A stretch of 64,000 nt of DNA from Anaerolineales bacterium UBA5195 (GTDB taxonomy: Bacteria > Chloroflexota > Anaerolineae > Anaerolineales > Villigracilaceae), in assembly GCA_002412925.1 (NCBI GenBank), contig DHVZ01000053.1, forward strand, positions 1-64,000, written 5' to 3'. The first letter of the stretch is position 1, and each line of letters starts with the position of its first letter. Position numbers and translations under genes: made by a program. The notes beneath the pieces were generated by a model, which saw only the letters and a list, made by a program, of their open reading frames with translations, had not been told where the DNA came from and ran no database searches. This document shows positions 43,119 to 52,657 of the stretch, piece after piece.

Positions 43119-44458
43119 TGTCTGAAGAATTCTTCGTCCCGAAGTTGGGACAAACCGTTGAGGAAGTCATCATGGTTGGCTGGCTCGTCGAAGACGGCGC
43201 AAAAGTCAGCCAGGGTGAGGCGGTGATGGAAGTCGAAACCGACAAAGCAGTCTTTCCCGTCGAAGCCAATGCGAAGGGCTTTATCCATCTCGGACCCTAC
43301 AAAGCGGGCGATACGATTCCCGTCCTGACCGTGGTTGCAATCATCGGCAAGCAGGATGACAAGTTCGAGGTCCAGGGGGCGGCTCCCGCTGTGGAGGAAA
43401 CAGAACCAGCTCCCAGTGTGGAAGTCGCAGCCGCGCCCATGCCTGTTGCTGATTCCAAACCTGAATCCACTGACAGGGTTTTCGCCTCCCCCCGCGCCCG
43501 AAAACTGGCAGCCGAGACCTCAGTCGCTGTGTCTCTGGTCACGCCCAGCGGCTACGAAGGCATCCGCGTGACCGAGCGTGACGTGCGCGACTATCTCAGC
43601 CAGCAGCCCAAAGTCACGCCGGTTGCCCAACGCATGGCGGCTGACGTGGGCGTGGACTTGCGCGAGGTGGCTGGCAGTGGGCCCGGCGGACGCATTGTCA
43701 AGCAGGATGTGGCTCGCACCGCCCAGCCGACAGCTCCTGTCGCTCAACCCCTGCCTGTTGCGGAGGTGGTCGAGCGCGTGCCGCTCAAGGGCGTGCGTGG
43801 AATTATCGCCGAGCGCATGGCAGCCAGTGTTCACACCACTGCCCGCGTCACCCTCGTGATGGAAGTGGACGCCACCGAGTTTGTCGCCGCCCGCGAACGC
43901 ATCAAAGCCAAAGTGTCGAAGGATTGGGGCTTTGCGCCGGGCTACAACGATTTGCTGGCAAAGGTGGTCGCCGTTGCGCTGCGACAGTTCCCCTACATGA
44001 ACGCCCGCCTTGCACCCGATGCAATTGAAATCATGTCGCATGTCAACCTTGGCATGGCGGTGGATACCGAGCGCGGATTGCTCGTGCCGGTCGTCAAGGA
44101 TGCCGATCAAAAGAATCTGCGCCAGTTCGGTGAAGACTTCCGCCGCATGGTGGATGGCGTCCGCGCGGGTCGTTCACTGCCCGACGATTTGAGCGGTGGC
44201 ACGTTCACCATCACCAACCTTGGTATGTATGATGTGGATGCGTTCACGCCCGTCATCAACCTGCCGGAAGCCGCCATTCTGGGCGTGGGGCGCATTGCGT
44301 CCAAACCGGTGGCGCGTGGTGAGAGCGTGGTGGTGCGCCAGATGTGGACGCTAAGCCTGGTCTTTGACCATCGTCTGGTGGATGGTGCTCCGGCCGCACG
44401 GTTCTTGCAATTCATCAAGCAACTCATTGAAGAGCCATATCTTTTACTGACCAAATAA
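43118..44458 (+). CDS. 2-oxoacid dehydrogenase E2 (dihydrolipoyl acyltransferase)
   Basis: A 446-residue E2. The lipoyl domain has EVETDKAVFPVEA (lipoylated Lys about residue 43). A Pro/Ala/Glu linker leads to two consecutive E3/E1-binding-like segments: FASPRARKLAAET (about 126-163, lacking the GxGPGGR part) and PVAQRMAADVGVDLREV followed by GSGPGGRIVKQDV (about 167-203). The catalytic domain carries DHRLVDGAPAARF with the active His near residue 418. It builds the complex core and makes the acyl-CoA. The TAATG overlap with E1 indicates coupled translation. Confidence 0.92.
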   Translation: MSEEFFVPKLGQTVEEVIMVGWLVEDGAKVSQGEAVMEVETDKAVFPVEANAKGFIHLGPYKAGDTIPVLTVVAIIGKQDDKFEVQGAAPAVEETEPAPSVEVAAAPMPVADSKPESTDRVFASPRARKLAAETSVAVSLVTPSGYEGIRVTERDVRDYLSQQPKVTPVAQRMAADVGVDLREVAGSGPGGRIVKQDVARTAQPTAPVAQPLPVAEVVERVPLKGVRGIIAERMAASVHTTARVTLVMEVDATEFVAARERIKAKVSKDWGFAPGYNDLLAKVVAVALRQFPYMNARLAPDAIEIMSHVNLGMAVDTERGLLVPVVKDADQKNLRQFGEDFRRMVDGVRAGRSLPDDLSGGTFTITNLGMYDVDAFTPVINLPEAAILGVGRIASKPVARGESVVVRQMWTLSLVFDHRLVDGAPAARFLQFIKQLIEEPYLLLTK

Positions 44459-44467
44459 GGAAACAAT

Positions 44468-45865
44468 ATGTCTAATACCTACGATGTCATCATTATCGGT
44501 GCCGGGCCGGGCGGTTATGTCTGCGCCATCCGCGCGGCGCAGTTGGGTTTGCGGACGGCTATTGTTGAAAAGGAATGGCTGGGCGGCGTGTGCTTGAACG
44601 TGGGCTGTATTCCCTCCAAATCTCTGCTCAAGAACGCCGAGGTCGCAGAAATATTGCGTCAGCGGGGCAAGGATTTCGGTTTTTCTTTCGACAATCTAAA
44701 ACTGGACTTTGGCGCGGCGGTCAAACGCTCACGACAAGTCTCCAGCCGGCTCACCAAAGGTGTTGCGTCCCTAATGAAGAATAACGGCATTGATGTCCAC
44801 TTCGGGATGGCGGTTCTAAAGAGCAAAGCCAGTGTTGAAATCACAGATAAAGATGGCCAGAAGAATACCCTGGAAGCCAAGCACATTGTCATTGCCACGG
44901 GCGCACATCCCAGTTTGATCCCTGGCATCGCCGCCGATGGGCAAAAGGTCCTGACTTACCGCGAAGCGATTCTGCAAGAGAAACTCCCAGCCTCAGCCGT
45001 CATCATCGGTGGCGGGGCCATTGGCGTGGAGTTTGCCACGGTGTGGAACGCCTATGGCTGCAAAGTAACCATCGTCGAAATGCTGCCCGCGCTGGTGCCG
45101 CGCGAGGATGAAGAGATTGGCGCGGAACTGGCCCGGCAATTCAGCCGGATCGGGATCGCGGTTAAGACAGCAACAAAAGTCGAAGGAGTTGAAATTTCAG
45201 GCGGCATGGTGAAAGTGAAAATCAACGGTCCGGCAGGCGCTGAAACGCTGGAGGCCGAGCAGACGCTGGTCGCCATCGGATTTAAACCGAATTCGGAAAA
45301 CCTGGGTCTGGAAGCGCTCGGCGTTAAGGTGGAACGTGGCTTTATCTATGTGGATGAACGGATGCAAACCAATGTGCCAGGGGTGTGGGCTATTGGCGAT
45401 GTGACCGGCAGGTTCATGCTGGCGCATGTGGCCTCGGCGCAGGGAATTGTATGCGCAGAGAACATGGCCGGTCATCCCAGCGTAACATTGGATTACGCCG
45501 CCATGCCTGCCGCCACATATTCCCATCCACAGGTGGCGTCGTTTGGCCTGACCGAAAAACAGGCCCAGGAGAAAGGTTACGATGTAAAAGTCGCCCGGTT
45601 CAACTTCCAGGCCAACGGCAAGGCGTTGGGGTTGGGCGCCTATCAGGGCTTTATTAAGATTGTGACCGACGGCCGCTATGGCGAGATACTCGGCGCGCAT
45701 CTTATCGGCCCGGAAGTTACGGAACTTCTGCCGGAATTGACACTGGCCCACAACGCCGAACTGACCATTGAGGACATTGCGCATAACATCCATGCGCATC
45801 CTTCGTTATCTGAAGTTATCATGGAAGCCGCACACGGGCTGACTGGTGGGTATATCCACGGCTAG
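44468..45865 (+). CDS. lpdA: dihydrolipoamide dehydrogenase (E3)
   Basis: A 465-residue flavoprotein. FAD motif IIIGAGPGGYVCAIRAAQLG, redox disulfide GGVCLNVGCIPSK, NAD motif IIGGGAIGVEFA, second FAD segment GVWAIGDVTGRFMLAH, and the His-Glu pair in HAHPSLSE. It reoxidises the E2 lipoyl groups with NAD. It starts nine bases after the E2 stop with AAGGAAACAAT. No additional lipoyl domain is present. Confidence 0.96.
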   Translation: MSNTYDVIIIGAGPGGYVCAIRAAQLGLRTAIVEKEWLGGVCLNVGCIPSKSLLKNAEVAEILRQRGKDFGFSFDNLKLDFGAAVKRSRQVSSRLTKGVASLMKNNGIDVHFGMAVLKSKASVEITDKDGQKNTLEAKHIVIATGAHPSLIPGIAADGQKVLTYREAILQEKLPASAVIIGGGAIGVEFATVWNAYGCKVTIVEMLPALVPREDEEIGAELARQFSRIGIAVKTATKVEGVEISGGMVKVKINGPAGAETLEAEQTLVAIGFKPNSENLGLEALGVKVERGFIYVDERMQTNVPGVWAIGDVTGRFMLAHVASAQGIVCAENMAGHPSVTLDYAAMPAATYSHPQVASFGLTEKQAQEKGYDVKVARFNFQANGKALGLGAYQGFIKIVTDGRYGEILGAHLIGPEVTELLPELTLAHNAELTIEDIAHNIHAHPSLSEVIMEAAHGLTGGYIHG

Positions 45866-45938
45866 CGCCGGTCATAGCGTACGCGATCAATTGGTGACAA
45901 TCTTATTCAAAAAGAGTTGCTCATTAGGAATATATCGT

Positions 45939-48002
45939 ATGTCTTCATCAAACCTGGACAATATATGCGTGAACGCGCTTCGTTTTTTGGCTGCCGATAC
46001 CGTACAAAAAGCCAACTCCGGCCATCCGGGCCTGCCGATGGGCGCGGCCGCCGCGGCCTATGCGCTGTGGACGCGCTGTCTGAAACACAACCCGTTCAAC
46101 CCCCATTGGGCCGACCACGACCGTTTTGTGCTTTCCGCCGGACATGGTTCGGCGTTGCTGTACGCGCTGCTGCATCTCACGGGCTATGATTTGTCGCTGG
46201 AAGATTTGCAAAATTTCCGCCAGTGGAACAGCCGCACGCCTGGCCATCCCGAGAGCCATCTCACGCCCGGCGTTGAGACCACCACCGGCCCACTGGGACA
46301 AGGCATTGGCAATGCGGTCGGCATGGCCATCGCCGAGGCGCACCTGGCAGCGCGTTTCAATAAACCCGGCCATCCGATTGTCAATCACTTTACCTACGCT
46401 CTCGCGGGCGATGGCTGTCTGATGGAAGGGGTGGCCGCCGAGGCCTGTTCGCTGGCAGGACATTTGCAGTTGGGCAAACTCATTGTGCTGTACGATGACA
46501 ATCGGGTTTCGCTGGCCGGCTCGACCAATTTGAGCTTTAGCGAGGATGTGGGCCAGCGCTTTGAAGCCTACGGCTGGCACATTCAGCACGTAAGCGCTGG
46601 CAATAACCCGGACGTCATCGAGCAGGCGATACGCGCCGCGCAAGCCGTGACCGATCAACCATCATTGATCATGGTGCATACGCAAATCGGCTTCGGCGCG
46701 CCGCACAAGCAGGGTTTGTTTGAAGTGCACGGATCGCCCCTGGGATCAGATGAGCTAAAGGCCGCCAAAGAAAACCTTGGCTGGCCGGTTGAGCCGATGT
46801 TCCACATCCCCGCTGAAGTACAGGCACACTATCGCCAGGCCGTGGAGATGGGCCGGAGGGCTGAAGATGAATGGAATCTACGGTTCACCGCCTACACCCA
46901 GACCTATCCGCAACTGGCAGCGGAATTCAAACGCATCATGGCCGGTGAACTGCCTGCCGGCTGGGATGCGGCCCTGCCCACTTTCCCTGCCGACGCCAAA
47001 GGCCTGGCCACCCGTAAAGCCTCCGAGACGGTGATGCAGGCGCTGGCTGCGAAACTGCCTGAACTGATGGGCGGCTCGGCTGACCTCAACCCATCCACTT
47101 TCACCTGGCTCAAAGGCGCCGGCGATTTTCAGCCTCCGGCCTTACCGCAGACCGACGTGCAAGGCGCGGTGGGCGGGCCGTGGGGTTACGAGGGACGCAA
47201 CGTCCATTTCGGCGTGCGCGAACACGCCATGGGTGCCATCGTCAACGGTATGGCCCGGCACGGCGGTTTCATCCCTTATGGGTCCACCTTCTTTGTTTTC
47301 GCCGACTACGTTCGCCCGGCGGTCCGGCTCTCAGCCATTATGCGGATTGGGTCGGTATGGGTGTTCACGCACGACAGTATCGGCGTCGGCGAAGATGGGC
47401 CGACTCACCAACCGGTGGAGCATCTGGCCACCCTGCGCGCCGTCCCCGACCTGCTGGTCCTCCGCCCGTGCGACGCGAACGAAACCGCATGGGCCTGGAA
47501 ACTTGCCATCGAGAATCGCCAGCGACCAACGGCGCTGGTGCTTACCCGGCAGAATGTGCCCACGCTTGACCGGACAGTGTTCGCTTCGGCGGAGGGCACG
47601 GTGCGCGGCGCGTATGTGCTCAATCCCGCCGCTTCCCAACCGGACGTGATTCTGATGGCAACTGGCTCTGAAGTAGTGTTGATTGTGGAAGCAGAAAAAC
47701 AACTGGCGGCGAAAGGCATTCGGGCGCGGCTGGTTTCGATGCCTTGTTGGGAATTATTCGAAGAGCAGGCGGCGGATTATCGCGAGAGTGTATTGCCGGA
47801 CGCGGTCACGGCGCGCATAGCCGTGGAAGCGGGCGTTTCGCTGGGTTGGCACAAATGGATCGGTGGTAAGGGCACCTTGGTCACCCTCGATCACTACGGC
47901 GCTTCAGCTCCCGCTCCCAAACTGATGGAAGAGTTTGGGTTTACGGTGGAGCAAGTGGTTGAGAAGGCGTTGGCGGCGATTGAAAAGGGTAGCAAAAGAT
48001 GA
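45939..48002 (+). CDS. tkt: transketolase
   Basis: A 687-residue thiamine-diphosphate transketolase. KANSGHPGLPMGAA at the N terminus, thiamine motif AGDGCLMEGVAAEACSLA ending DDN, THDSIGVGEDGPTHQPVEHL in the pyrimidine domain, and a complete C-terminal domain. It interconverts pentose, tetrose, triose and hexose phosphates. ATG 45939 with AGGA upstream begins the homologous region; the frame from 45846 overlaps E3. It is the last gene of the plus-strand run and is followed by a terminator region. Confidence 0.95.
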   Translation: MSSSNLDNICVNALRFLAADTVQKANSGHPGLPMGAAAAAYALWTRCLKHNPFNPHWADHDRFVLSAGHGSALLYALLHLTGYDLSLEDLQNFRQWNSRTPGHPESHLTPGVETTTGPLGQGIGNAVGMAIAEAHLAARFNKPGHPIVNHFTYALAGDGCLMEGVAAEACSLAGHLQLGKLIVLYDDNRVSLAGSTNLSFSEDVGQRFEAYGWHIQHVSAGNNPDVIEQAIRAAQAVTDQPSLIMVHTQIGFGAPHKQGLFEVHGSPLGSDELKAAKENLGWPVEPMFHIPAEVQAHYRQAVEMGRRAEDEWNLRFTAYTQTYPQLAAEFKRIMAGELPAGWDAALPTFPADAKGLATRKASETVMQALAAKLPELMGGSADLNPSTFTWLKGAGDFQPPALPQTDVQGAVGGPWGYEGRNVHFGVREHAMGAIVNGMARHGGFIPYGSTFFVFADYVRPAVRLSAIMRIGSVWVFTHDSIGVGEDGPTHQPVEHLATLRAVPDLLVLRPCDANETAWAWKLAIENRQRPTALVLTRQNVPTLDRTVFASAEGTVRGAYVLNPAASQPDVILMATGSEVVLIVEAEKQLAAKGIRARLVSMPCWELFEEQAADYRESVLPDAVTARIAVEAGVSLGWHKWIGGKGTLVTLDHYGASAPAPKLMEEFGFTVEQVVEKALAAIEKGSKR

Positions 48003-48074
48003 AGATCGCCGTTGCCTGTCTCCAGGATTGTCTTTGAATTGGAAACAGGCACAAAAATTTGGTGGTTACAAAAA

Positions 48075-48104
48075 ATGAGCCGGCAGAAGTTCCTGCCAGC
48101 TCAT
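48075..48104 (-). terminator. minus-strand intrinsic terminator
   Basis: Arms ATGAGC-GGCAG (48075-48086) and CTGCC-GCTCAT (48093-48104) pair with one C-A mismatch around a 6-nt loop. On the minus strand the stem is followed by TTTTTT. It would end transcripts coming from the haem operon side. Confidence 0.7.
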
Positions 48105-48474
48105 AGCTTAACAAATAATTTAAAAGGGTATCCACACTGCGTCATTAAGGGTCAAACCTGTTGCCGGATTATCCTTGTCCATATCCACAGTGTAATAGCA
48201 AACATTTCCTACGGATCAAAGCAATCCAATTGCGAGAATGGAAAGGGCGACAGAAATTTATAATACCTTCGGAAGCCAGTAAGTTATGCGGAATAGAGCC
48301 CTTTAGGGCTTAAGGCTGAAACTTATTTTCGCGGCCCCAACGGGAAACGAACTTGCGATTTTCCACCAAGAGTAAAATCCTGTCGCTTTGCTAAAATTGA
48401 TCTATTTTATGTAAGGGAAGCCTGGTTGTCGATATTTTCTCACCCATGATGTGTCTTTTCCCACCGAATCTAGC

Positions 48475-48501
48475 AAAAACACGCTTGCAAGGCGTGTTTT
48501 T
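48475..48501. terminator. bidirectional intrinsic terminator
   Basis: Perfect arms AAAAACACGC (48475-48484) and GCGTGTTTTT (48492-48501) enclose a 7-nt loop. The stem gives U tracts in both directions. It probably ends both the transketolase transcript and the haem operon transcript. Confidence 0.8.
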
Positions 48502-48612
48502 TGTCATTCGGCCTGCCCATCTATTTTTTACCATTATTGGCTCCGAAGGGTCAGCTCAGAAGCAATGGTAAAAATTGTCGCGGTTCGCTACACATTTCCT
48601 TTCGTCAGGTAT

Positions 48613-49023
48613 TTAATGCTTGCGTAAGAACCCAAACTCTAATACGGCTAACCCGCCCAATACTCCTCCAAGATGGAAAGGTAGAAAATTCATCACCTCC
48701 AGTGGCTGCTGCGCGGCATATTTCAGGCAAAAATAGGGCACCCAGACCAGCACCCCGGCAAGAATCATGCCGTGCCCAACCAGCCGGTAAGGGCTTTTCT
48801 TTGCCGGGGGCGCATCCATTGACTTGCAGGCCAGCCTCCGCAGGTGTGCCCCGCCCACCACACCCAGCAGATGAAATGGGAGAAACCACCAAAACGGCGG
48901 CTTCTCTCCAATCACGCGCAAAAAAATAAACGGCACCCAAACCAACACGCCTAACCAGACCATCGTTGTTCCAAGGCGATACACGGCAGCCGGGTTCAGA
49001 GTCAAATTTCCGGCTTTTAACAT
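48613..49023 (-). CDS. small four-helix membrane protein with internal repeat
   Basis: A 136-residue hydrophobic protein that I do not recognise. It consists of two similar halves, each with two predicted membrane segments: MVWLGVLVWVPFIFL then FLPFHLLGVVGG in the first half, and MILAGVLVWVPYFCL then FLPFHLGGVLGG in the second. The repeated VLVWVP and FLPFHLxGVxGG motifs show an internal duplication. Its start overlaps the hemL stop, so it is translated with hemL as the last gene of the haem operon. A haem- or porphyrin-linked role is inferred from position only. Confidence 0.75.
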   Translation of the reverse strand: MLKAGNLTLNPAAVYRLGTTMVWLGVLVWVPFIFLRVIGEKPPFWWFLPFHLLGVVGGAHLRRLACKSMDAPPAKKSPYRLVGHGMILAGVLVWVPYFCLKYAAQQPLEVMNFLPFHLGGVLGGLAVLEFGFLRKH

Positions 49024-50300
49024 ACCTTCATCGCTTTTTCCGCCGCGTCAATCGTCGCGGCGATTACGTTTTCATCGTGCAGGGTGGATAAGAACCCGGC
49101 TTCAAACTGGGAAGGCGCGAGATAAACACCATGTTCGAGCATTTTTTGGAAGAATTTCCCGAAGCGGACTTTATCCGCTATTTTGACCGTCTTCCAGTCT
49201 CGAGGTTCAGTCTCACTAAAGAAGGTTGTGAACATCGTTCCCACCCGCGTCTGTTGTACCGGCACACCGGCTTTTTGCGCAGCAGAGGCGATTCCCGTTT
49301 CCAGTTGCCGCGCCCGGGCTTCCAACTCGGCCCAAACCTTCTCATCTCGAACCAAAGAAAGCGCAGCAATCCCCGCGCTCATCGCCAGCGGATTTCCGGA
49401 CAGCGTCCCGGCCTGGTACATCGGCCCGGAGGGAGCCACCATTTGCATGATTTCTTTTTTGCCGCCATAGGCGCCAACGGGCAGGCCGCCGCCGATGACT
49501 TTACCGAGCGTGGTCAGGTCGGGTTTAATGTTGTAAAGCGCTTGCGCCCCGCCGGGATGCACGCGAAAACCGGTCATGACTTCATCGAAAATCAAGACAG
49601 CGCCTTCGCGCTCGGTGATAGTGCGAAGTCCTTCCAAAAAGCCCGGCACAGGCGGCACAACACCCATATTCCCGGCCACCGGTTCGACAATGATGGCGGC
49701 AATTTGGCCGGGATGCCCCTTGAACAGCGCTTCGACTGAATCCAGATCGTTAAAATTGGCGACCAGCGTGTCGGCGGCAGTGGAAGCAGTCACGCCGGGA
49801 GAATCGGGCAAACCCAGCGTGACCACGCCGGAACCGGCTTGCACCAGCAGCAAATCCGCGTGACCGTGGTAACAGCCGTCGAACTTGATAATTTTTTCGC
49901 GTTTGGTATAGGCGCGAGCGAGGCGCAGAGCGGACATTGTCGCCTCGGTGCCGCTGTTGACGAAACGCAGCATCTCCAGATTGGGCATGAATTCCATGAT
50001 GCTTTGAGCTAGTTCGATTTCGAGTGGGCTGGGAGCACCATAGGAAGTGCCCTTCAGCGCTGCCTGTTGGATGGCTTCAACCACTTTCGGGTGGGCATGG
50101 CCACTGATCAGCGGTCCCCACGAAAGAACATAGTCGATGTAGCGGTTGCCATCCACATCATAGAGATAAGGGCCTTCGCCGCGCTCGATGAACAACGGCT
50201 GTCCGCCTACCGCGCGGAAAGCACGCACTGGTGAATTGACGCCACCGGGGAAGATGGTTTGCGCTCGCTGGAAGAATGAGATGGATTTTTGGATGTTCAT
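49017..50300 (-). CDS. hemL: glutamate-1-semialdehyde 2,1-aminomutase
   Basis: A 427-residue PLP enzyme converting glutamate 1-semialdehyde to 5-aminolevulinate, the second step of the C5 route. FPGGVNSPVRAF at the N terminus, YCHGH-like CYHGHADLLLVQAGSG, VFDEV-like LIFDEVMTGFR and the PLP-binding Lys in LGKVIGGGLPVGAYGG are present. It lies at the distal end of the haem operon, while hemA is at the proximal end. Confidence 0.96.
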   Translation of the reverse strand: MNIQKSISFFQRAQTIFPGGVNSPVRAFRAVGGQPLFIERGEGPYLYDVDGNRYIDYVLSWGPLISGHAHPKVVEAIQQAALKGTSYGAPSPLEIELAQSIMEFMPNLEMLRFVNSGTEATMSALRLARAYTKREKIIKFDGCYHGHADLLLVQAGSGVVTLGLPDSPGVTASTAADTLVANFNDLDSVEALFKGHPGQIAAIIVEPVAGNMGVVPPVPGFLEGLRTITEREGAVLIFDEVMTGFRVHPGGAQALYNIKPDLTTLGKVIGGGLPVGAYGGKKEIMQMVAPSGPMYQAGTLSGNPLAMSAGIAALSLVRDEKVWAELEARARQLETGIASAAQKAGVPVQQTRVGTMFTTFFSETEPRDWKTVKIADKVRFGKFFQKMLEHGVYLAPSQFEAGFLSTLHDENVIAATIDAAEKAMKVC

Positions 50301-50333
50301 GTTTCCTCGAGAGTAGAGATTCGATATTCGAAA

Positions 50334-51746
50334 TCAGGCAGACGCAAGAGAGTGACTATTCTCGACCGGTCGACTCTCCAGGATCTTCTCCACGGCCAAT
50401 TCGCCGGAATGGATGCAGTCTGGAATGCCGATGCCGCGATAGCCATTGCCAGCCAGCGCCAAACCGGGATGTTTTTCCAGCGCAGCGTCGAGGCGTTTGA
50501 GCAGGGCCGGGTGACCGAGGTTGTATTGCGGCATGGCGTTTTCCCAGACAAAGACGCGGGTGATGAAAGGGTTGGCGGTAATGCCGAGGGTTAATTGCAG
50601 TTCCTCGCGAGCAAGGCCGATCAGTGTCGGTTCATCACGGGGCATGTCGGCATCCTGCCCGGCGCGGCCCACGAATACACGGATCAGGGCGTAGCCATCC
50701 GGCGCGCGGTGCGGGAATTTGGTCGAGGTCCAGGTGCAGGCCAGGGCGCGGCGTCCCTCGCGGCGCGGGATGACATACCCGTAGCCGTCGAGTGGTTGGG
50801 GCAGGTCAGCTTGGTGGTAGGCGAGGGTAACGGTGGCGGTTGAGGCGTAGGGAATGGACTGCAAATCGGCAGCCAGCGATGGGGCAGTCGATTCGAGCAG
50901 TTTTCCACTGACGTAGGCGGGGGTGGCGAGGATAACGGCGTCAGCATCAAGAGTTTCGCCATTTGCGAGTCGAACGTCAAAGGTCGAAGGTCGGGTGATA
51001 GAAGCAACTGGTGTATTTAGTCGCATATCGACTTTCGACATCAGGCTTTCGACGAGCTTTTCAACGATTTCTGCCAGGCCAGTTGTAGGGGTAAGGAATG
51101 CCGAACGCGAACCGGGCGTGGATGGCATTTTCTTTCGCATTTCGAGCGCGCCGCGCGCCAGGGACCCGTATTTGAGTTCGAGGTCGCGCAGGTAGGGGAA
51201 GGTGCTGGCGAGACTGAGCTGGTCGCCGTCGCCCGCGTAAATGCCGGACATGAGCGGCTCAATCAGGTTCTCATAGGCTTCACGTCCCAGGCGGCGGGAG
51301 ACGAAGGTACCGAGGGATTCATCACCGTTCGGGGAATGCGGCGGAAGCATAAAATCCAAACCCATGCGAGCTTTGCCAAACCAAGAAACCAGCCGGGATT
51401 TGAGAATTGAGCCAACATTGGTCGGAATCATCATGGCGAGGCCATCGGGTAGCGGTTGGAGGCGGTTGCGGTGCAAAACGTAGGTGTTGCGCTTGTGCGG
51501 GTTGGTGCCGTGCAGGCGCTCATCCAGGCCGAGTTCCTTGCAGAGCGCCACGCCCCAGGGTTTGGTGGCGAGGAAGGTGTCGGGCCCGCCCTCAATGACA
51601 AAACCATCCAGCCGTTCGGTGGTGATTTTGCCGCCCCAACGCGAGTCGGATTCGAGCAGGGTGATTTGGGCTTCGGGGATTTGTTTTTGGGCGTAATACG
51701 CGGCGGAAAGGCCCGCAATGCCGCCGCCGATAACCATCAGTTTCAT
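50334..51746 (-). CDS. hemY: protoporphyrinogen/coproporphyrinogen III oxidase (HemY/CgoX)
   Basis: A 470-residue FAD-dependent oxidase. Dinucleotide motif MVIGGGIAGLSAAYYAQ at the start, ERLDGFVIEGGPDTFL, and the C-terminal GNGYRGIGIPDCIHSGE of the family. In organisms with HemQ it oxidises coproporphyrinogen III to coproporphyrin III. ATG 51746 overlaps the hemH stop as ATGA. A long extension upstream has no homology. Two heptamer arrays (50969-50996 and 51025-51052) lie within the gene and encode residues around MSKVDMRL and TRPSTFDVRL. Confidence 0.94.
   Translation of the reverse strand: MKLMVIGGGIAGLSAAYYAQKQIPEAQITLLESDSRWGGKITTERLDGFVIEGGPDTFLATKPWGVALCKELGLDERLHGTNPHKRNTYVLHRNRLQPLPDGLAMMIPTNVGSILKSRLVSWFGKARMGLDFMLPPHSPNGDESLGTFVSRRLGREAYENLIEPLMSGIYAGDGDQLSLASTFPYLRDLELKYGSLARGALEMRKKMPSTPGSRSAFLTPTTGLAEIVEKLVESLMSKVDMRLNTPVASITRPSTFDVRLANGETLDADAVILATPAYVSGKLLESTAPSLAADLQSIPYASTATVTLAYHQADLPQPLDGYGYVIPRREGRRALACTWTSTKFPHRAPDGYALIRVFVGRAGQDADMPRDEPTLIGLAREELQLTLGITANPFITRVFVWENAMPQYNLGHPALLKRLDAALEKHPGLALAGNGYRGIGIPDCIHSGELAVEKILESRPVENSHSLASA
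50969..50996. repeat. heptamer array inside hemY
   Basis: Four consecutive 7-base units: GTCGAAC, GTCAAAG, GTCGAAG and GTCGGGT. Reading stays open through the array. A related set (ATATCGA, CTTTCGA, CATCAGG, CTTTCGA) lies at 51025-51052. Confidence 0.7.
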
Positions 51747-52657
51747 AGCCAGTTTTTTTCCTTTGCGGTCTTGCGGATTAGTTCGGCCAGTCCGGCGATC
51801 ATTGGCGGGGCAGTATGCACCATTTCGATGCGTTCCAGGCGCACGCCCAACGATTTGGACAGGTTTTGGTAAACGATGTCGATATCGTAGAGCACTTCGA
51901 CATGCTCGCAAACAAAGCCAATCGGGCAACTGAGAATATTTTTCTGGCCTTGCTCAGCGTAACGTTGAATCAGCTCCGAGACATCCGGCCCCAACCAGGG
52001 CTCGTCCGAAATTGCCGCAGATTGGAAAGCAAAGTTGTGCGGCTGATCGCCCAGACGCTGCATGACCGCTTCGACCGTGGCGCGCAGTTGCTCGGGGTAG
52101 GGGTCGTTCCAGGTCAGGATGCGTTCGGGCAGGCTGTGGGCGCTGAAAATGACCGGGACCTGCGCGCGTACTTCGACGGGAAAGCGCTCGAGAGTGGCGC
52201 GCACGCGACTGGCGAGTGCATCCAGATAGCCGGGGAGCAGGTGCCAGTTCTGGATGGGAGCAATTTCGATGGGAGAACCAACTTCCTCAATTTTCTTGAA
52301 GTAAGCGCCGATGCTCATGCGCGAATAATGCGGCGCCATCGCCAGGCCGACAGCATGCTCAATTCCCTGGGCCTGCATCTCAGCCAGTGTGTTTTTGATG
52401 TACGGATGCCAGTGGCGCATCCCAACGAAGGCTTTGAATCCCTGCCCGTTGGTGTTCAAAGCAGCTTCGAGCGCGGCGGCCTGCGCCTGGGTCTGTTCCA
52501 AAATCGGTGAACGGCCGCCGATTTCGCGGTAGCGCTCGCGCACCTCGTGGATGATTTCGGGCGCGGTCGGGCGGTAGCCACGCACATCCAGCAGGTAGGG
52601 CTCGACTTCGTCGATCTTGTTTGGCCCGCCATAGGCCATGACCAATAAACCAATCAT
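51743..52657 (-). CDS. hemH: ferrochelatase (HemH/CpfC)
   Basis: A 304-residue ferrochelatase inserting iron into coproporphyrin or protoporphyrin. GLLVMAYGGPNKIDEV at the N terminus, the catalytic His in IFSAHSLPER, and CPIGFVCEHVEVLYDID with the conserved Glu. ATG 52657 gives the same ATGA overlap (with the DUF4491 gene) seen across this operon. The ATG at 52675 is less likely. It has no C-terminal membrane segment, so it is probably peripheral. Confidence 0.94.
   Translation of the reverse strand: MIGLLVMAYGGPNKIDEVEPYLLDVRGYRPTAPEIIHEVRERYREIGGRSPILEQTQAQAAALEAALNTNGQGFKAFVGMRHWHPYIKNTLAEMQAQGIEHAVGLAMAPHYSRMSIGAYFKKIEEVGSPIEIAPIQNWHLLPGYLDALASRVRATLERFPVEVRAQVPVIFSAHSLPERILTWNDPYPEQLRATVEAVMQRLGDQPHNFAFQSAAISDEPWLGPDVSELIQRYAEQGQKNILSCPIGFVCEHVEVLYDIDIVYQNLSKSLGVRLERIEMVHTAPPMIAGLAELIRKTAKEKNWL

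Larger units (their letters stand above)
48003..48612. other. convergent intergenic region with terminators
   Basis: This stretch of about 600 bases lies between the plus-strand transketolase and the minus-strand haem operon. It holds the two terminator hairpins listed separately and a short inverted repeat AGCCC/GGGCT at about 48296-48309. I see no convincing gene in it; short frames here lack ribosome sites and motifs. Confidence 0.6.
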
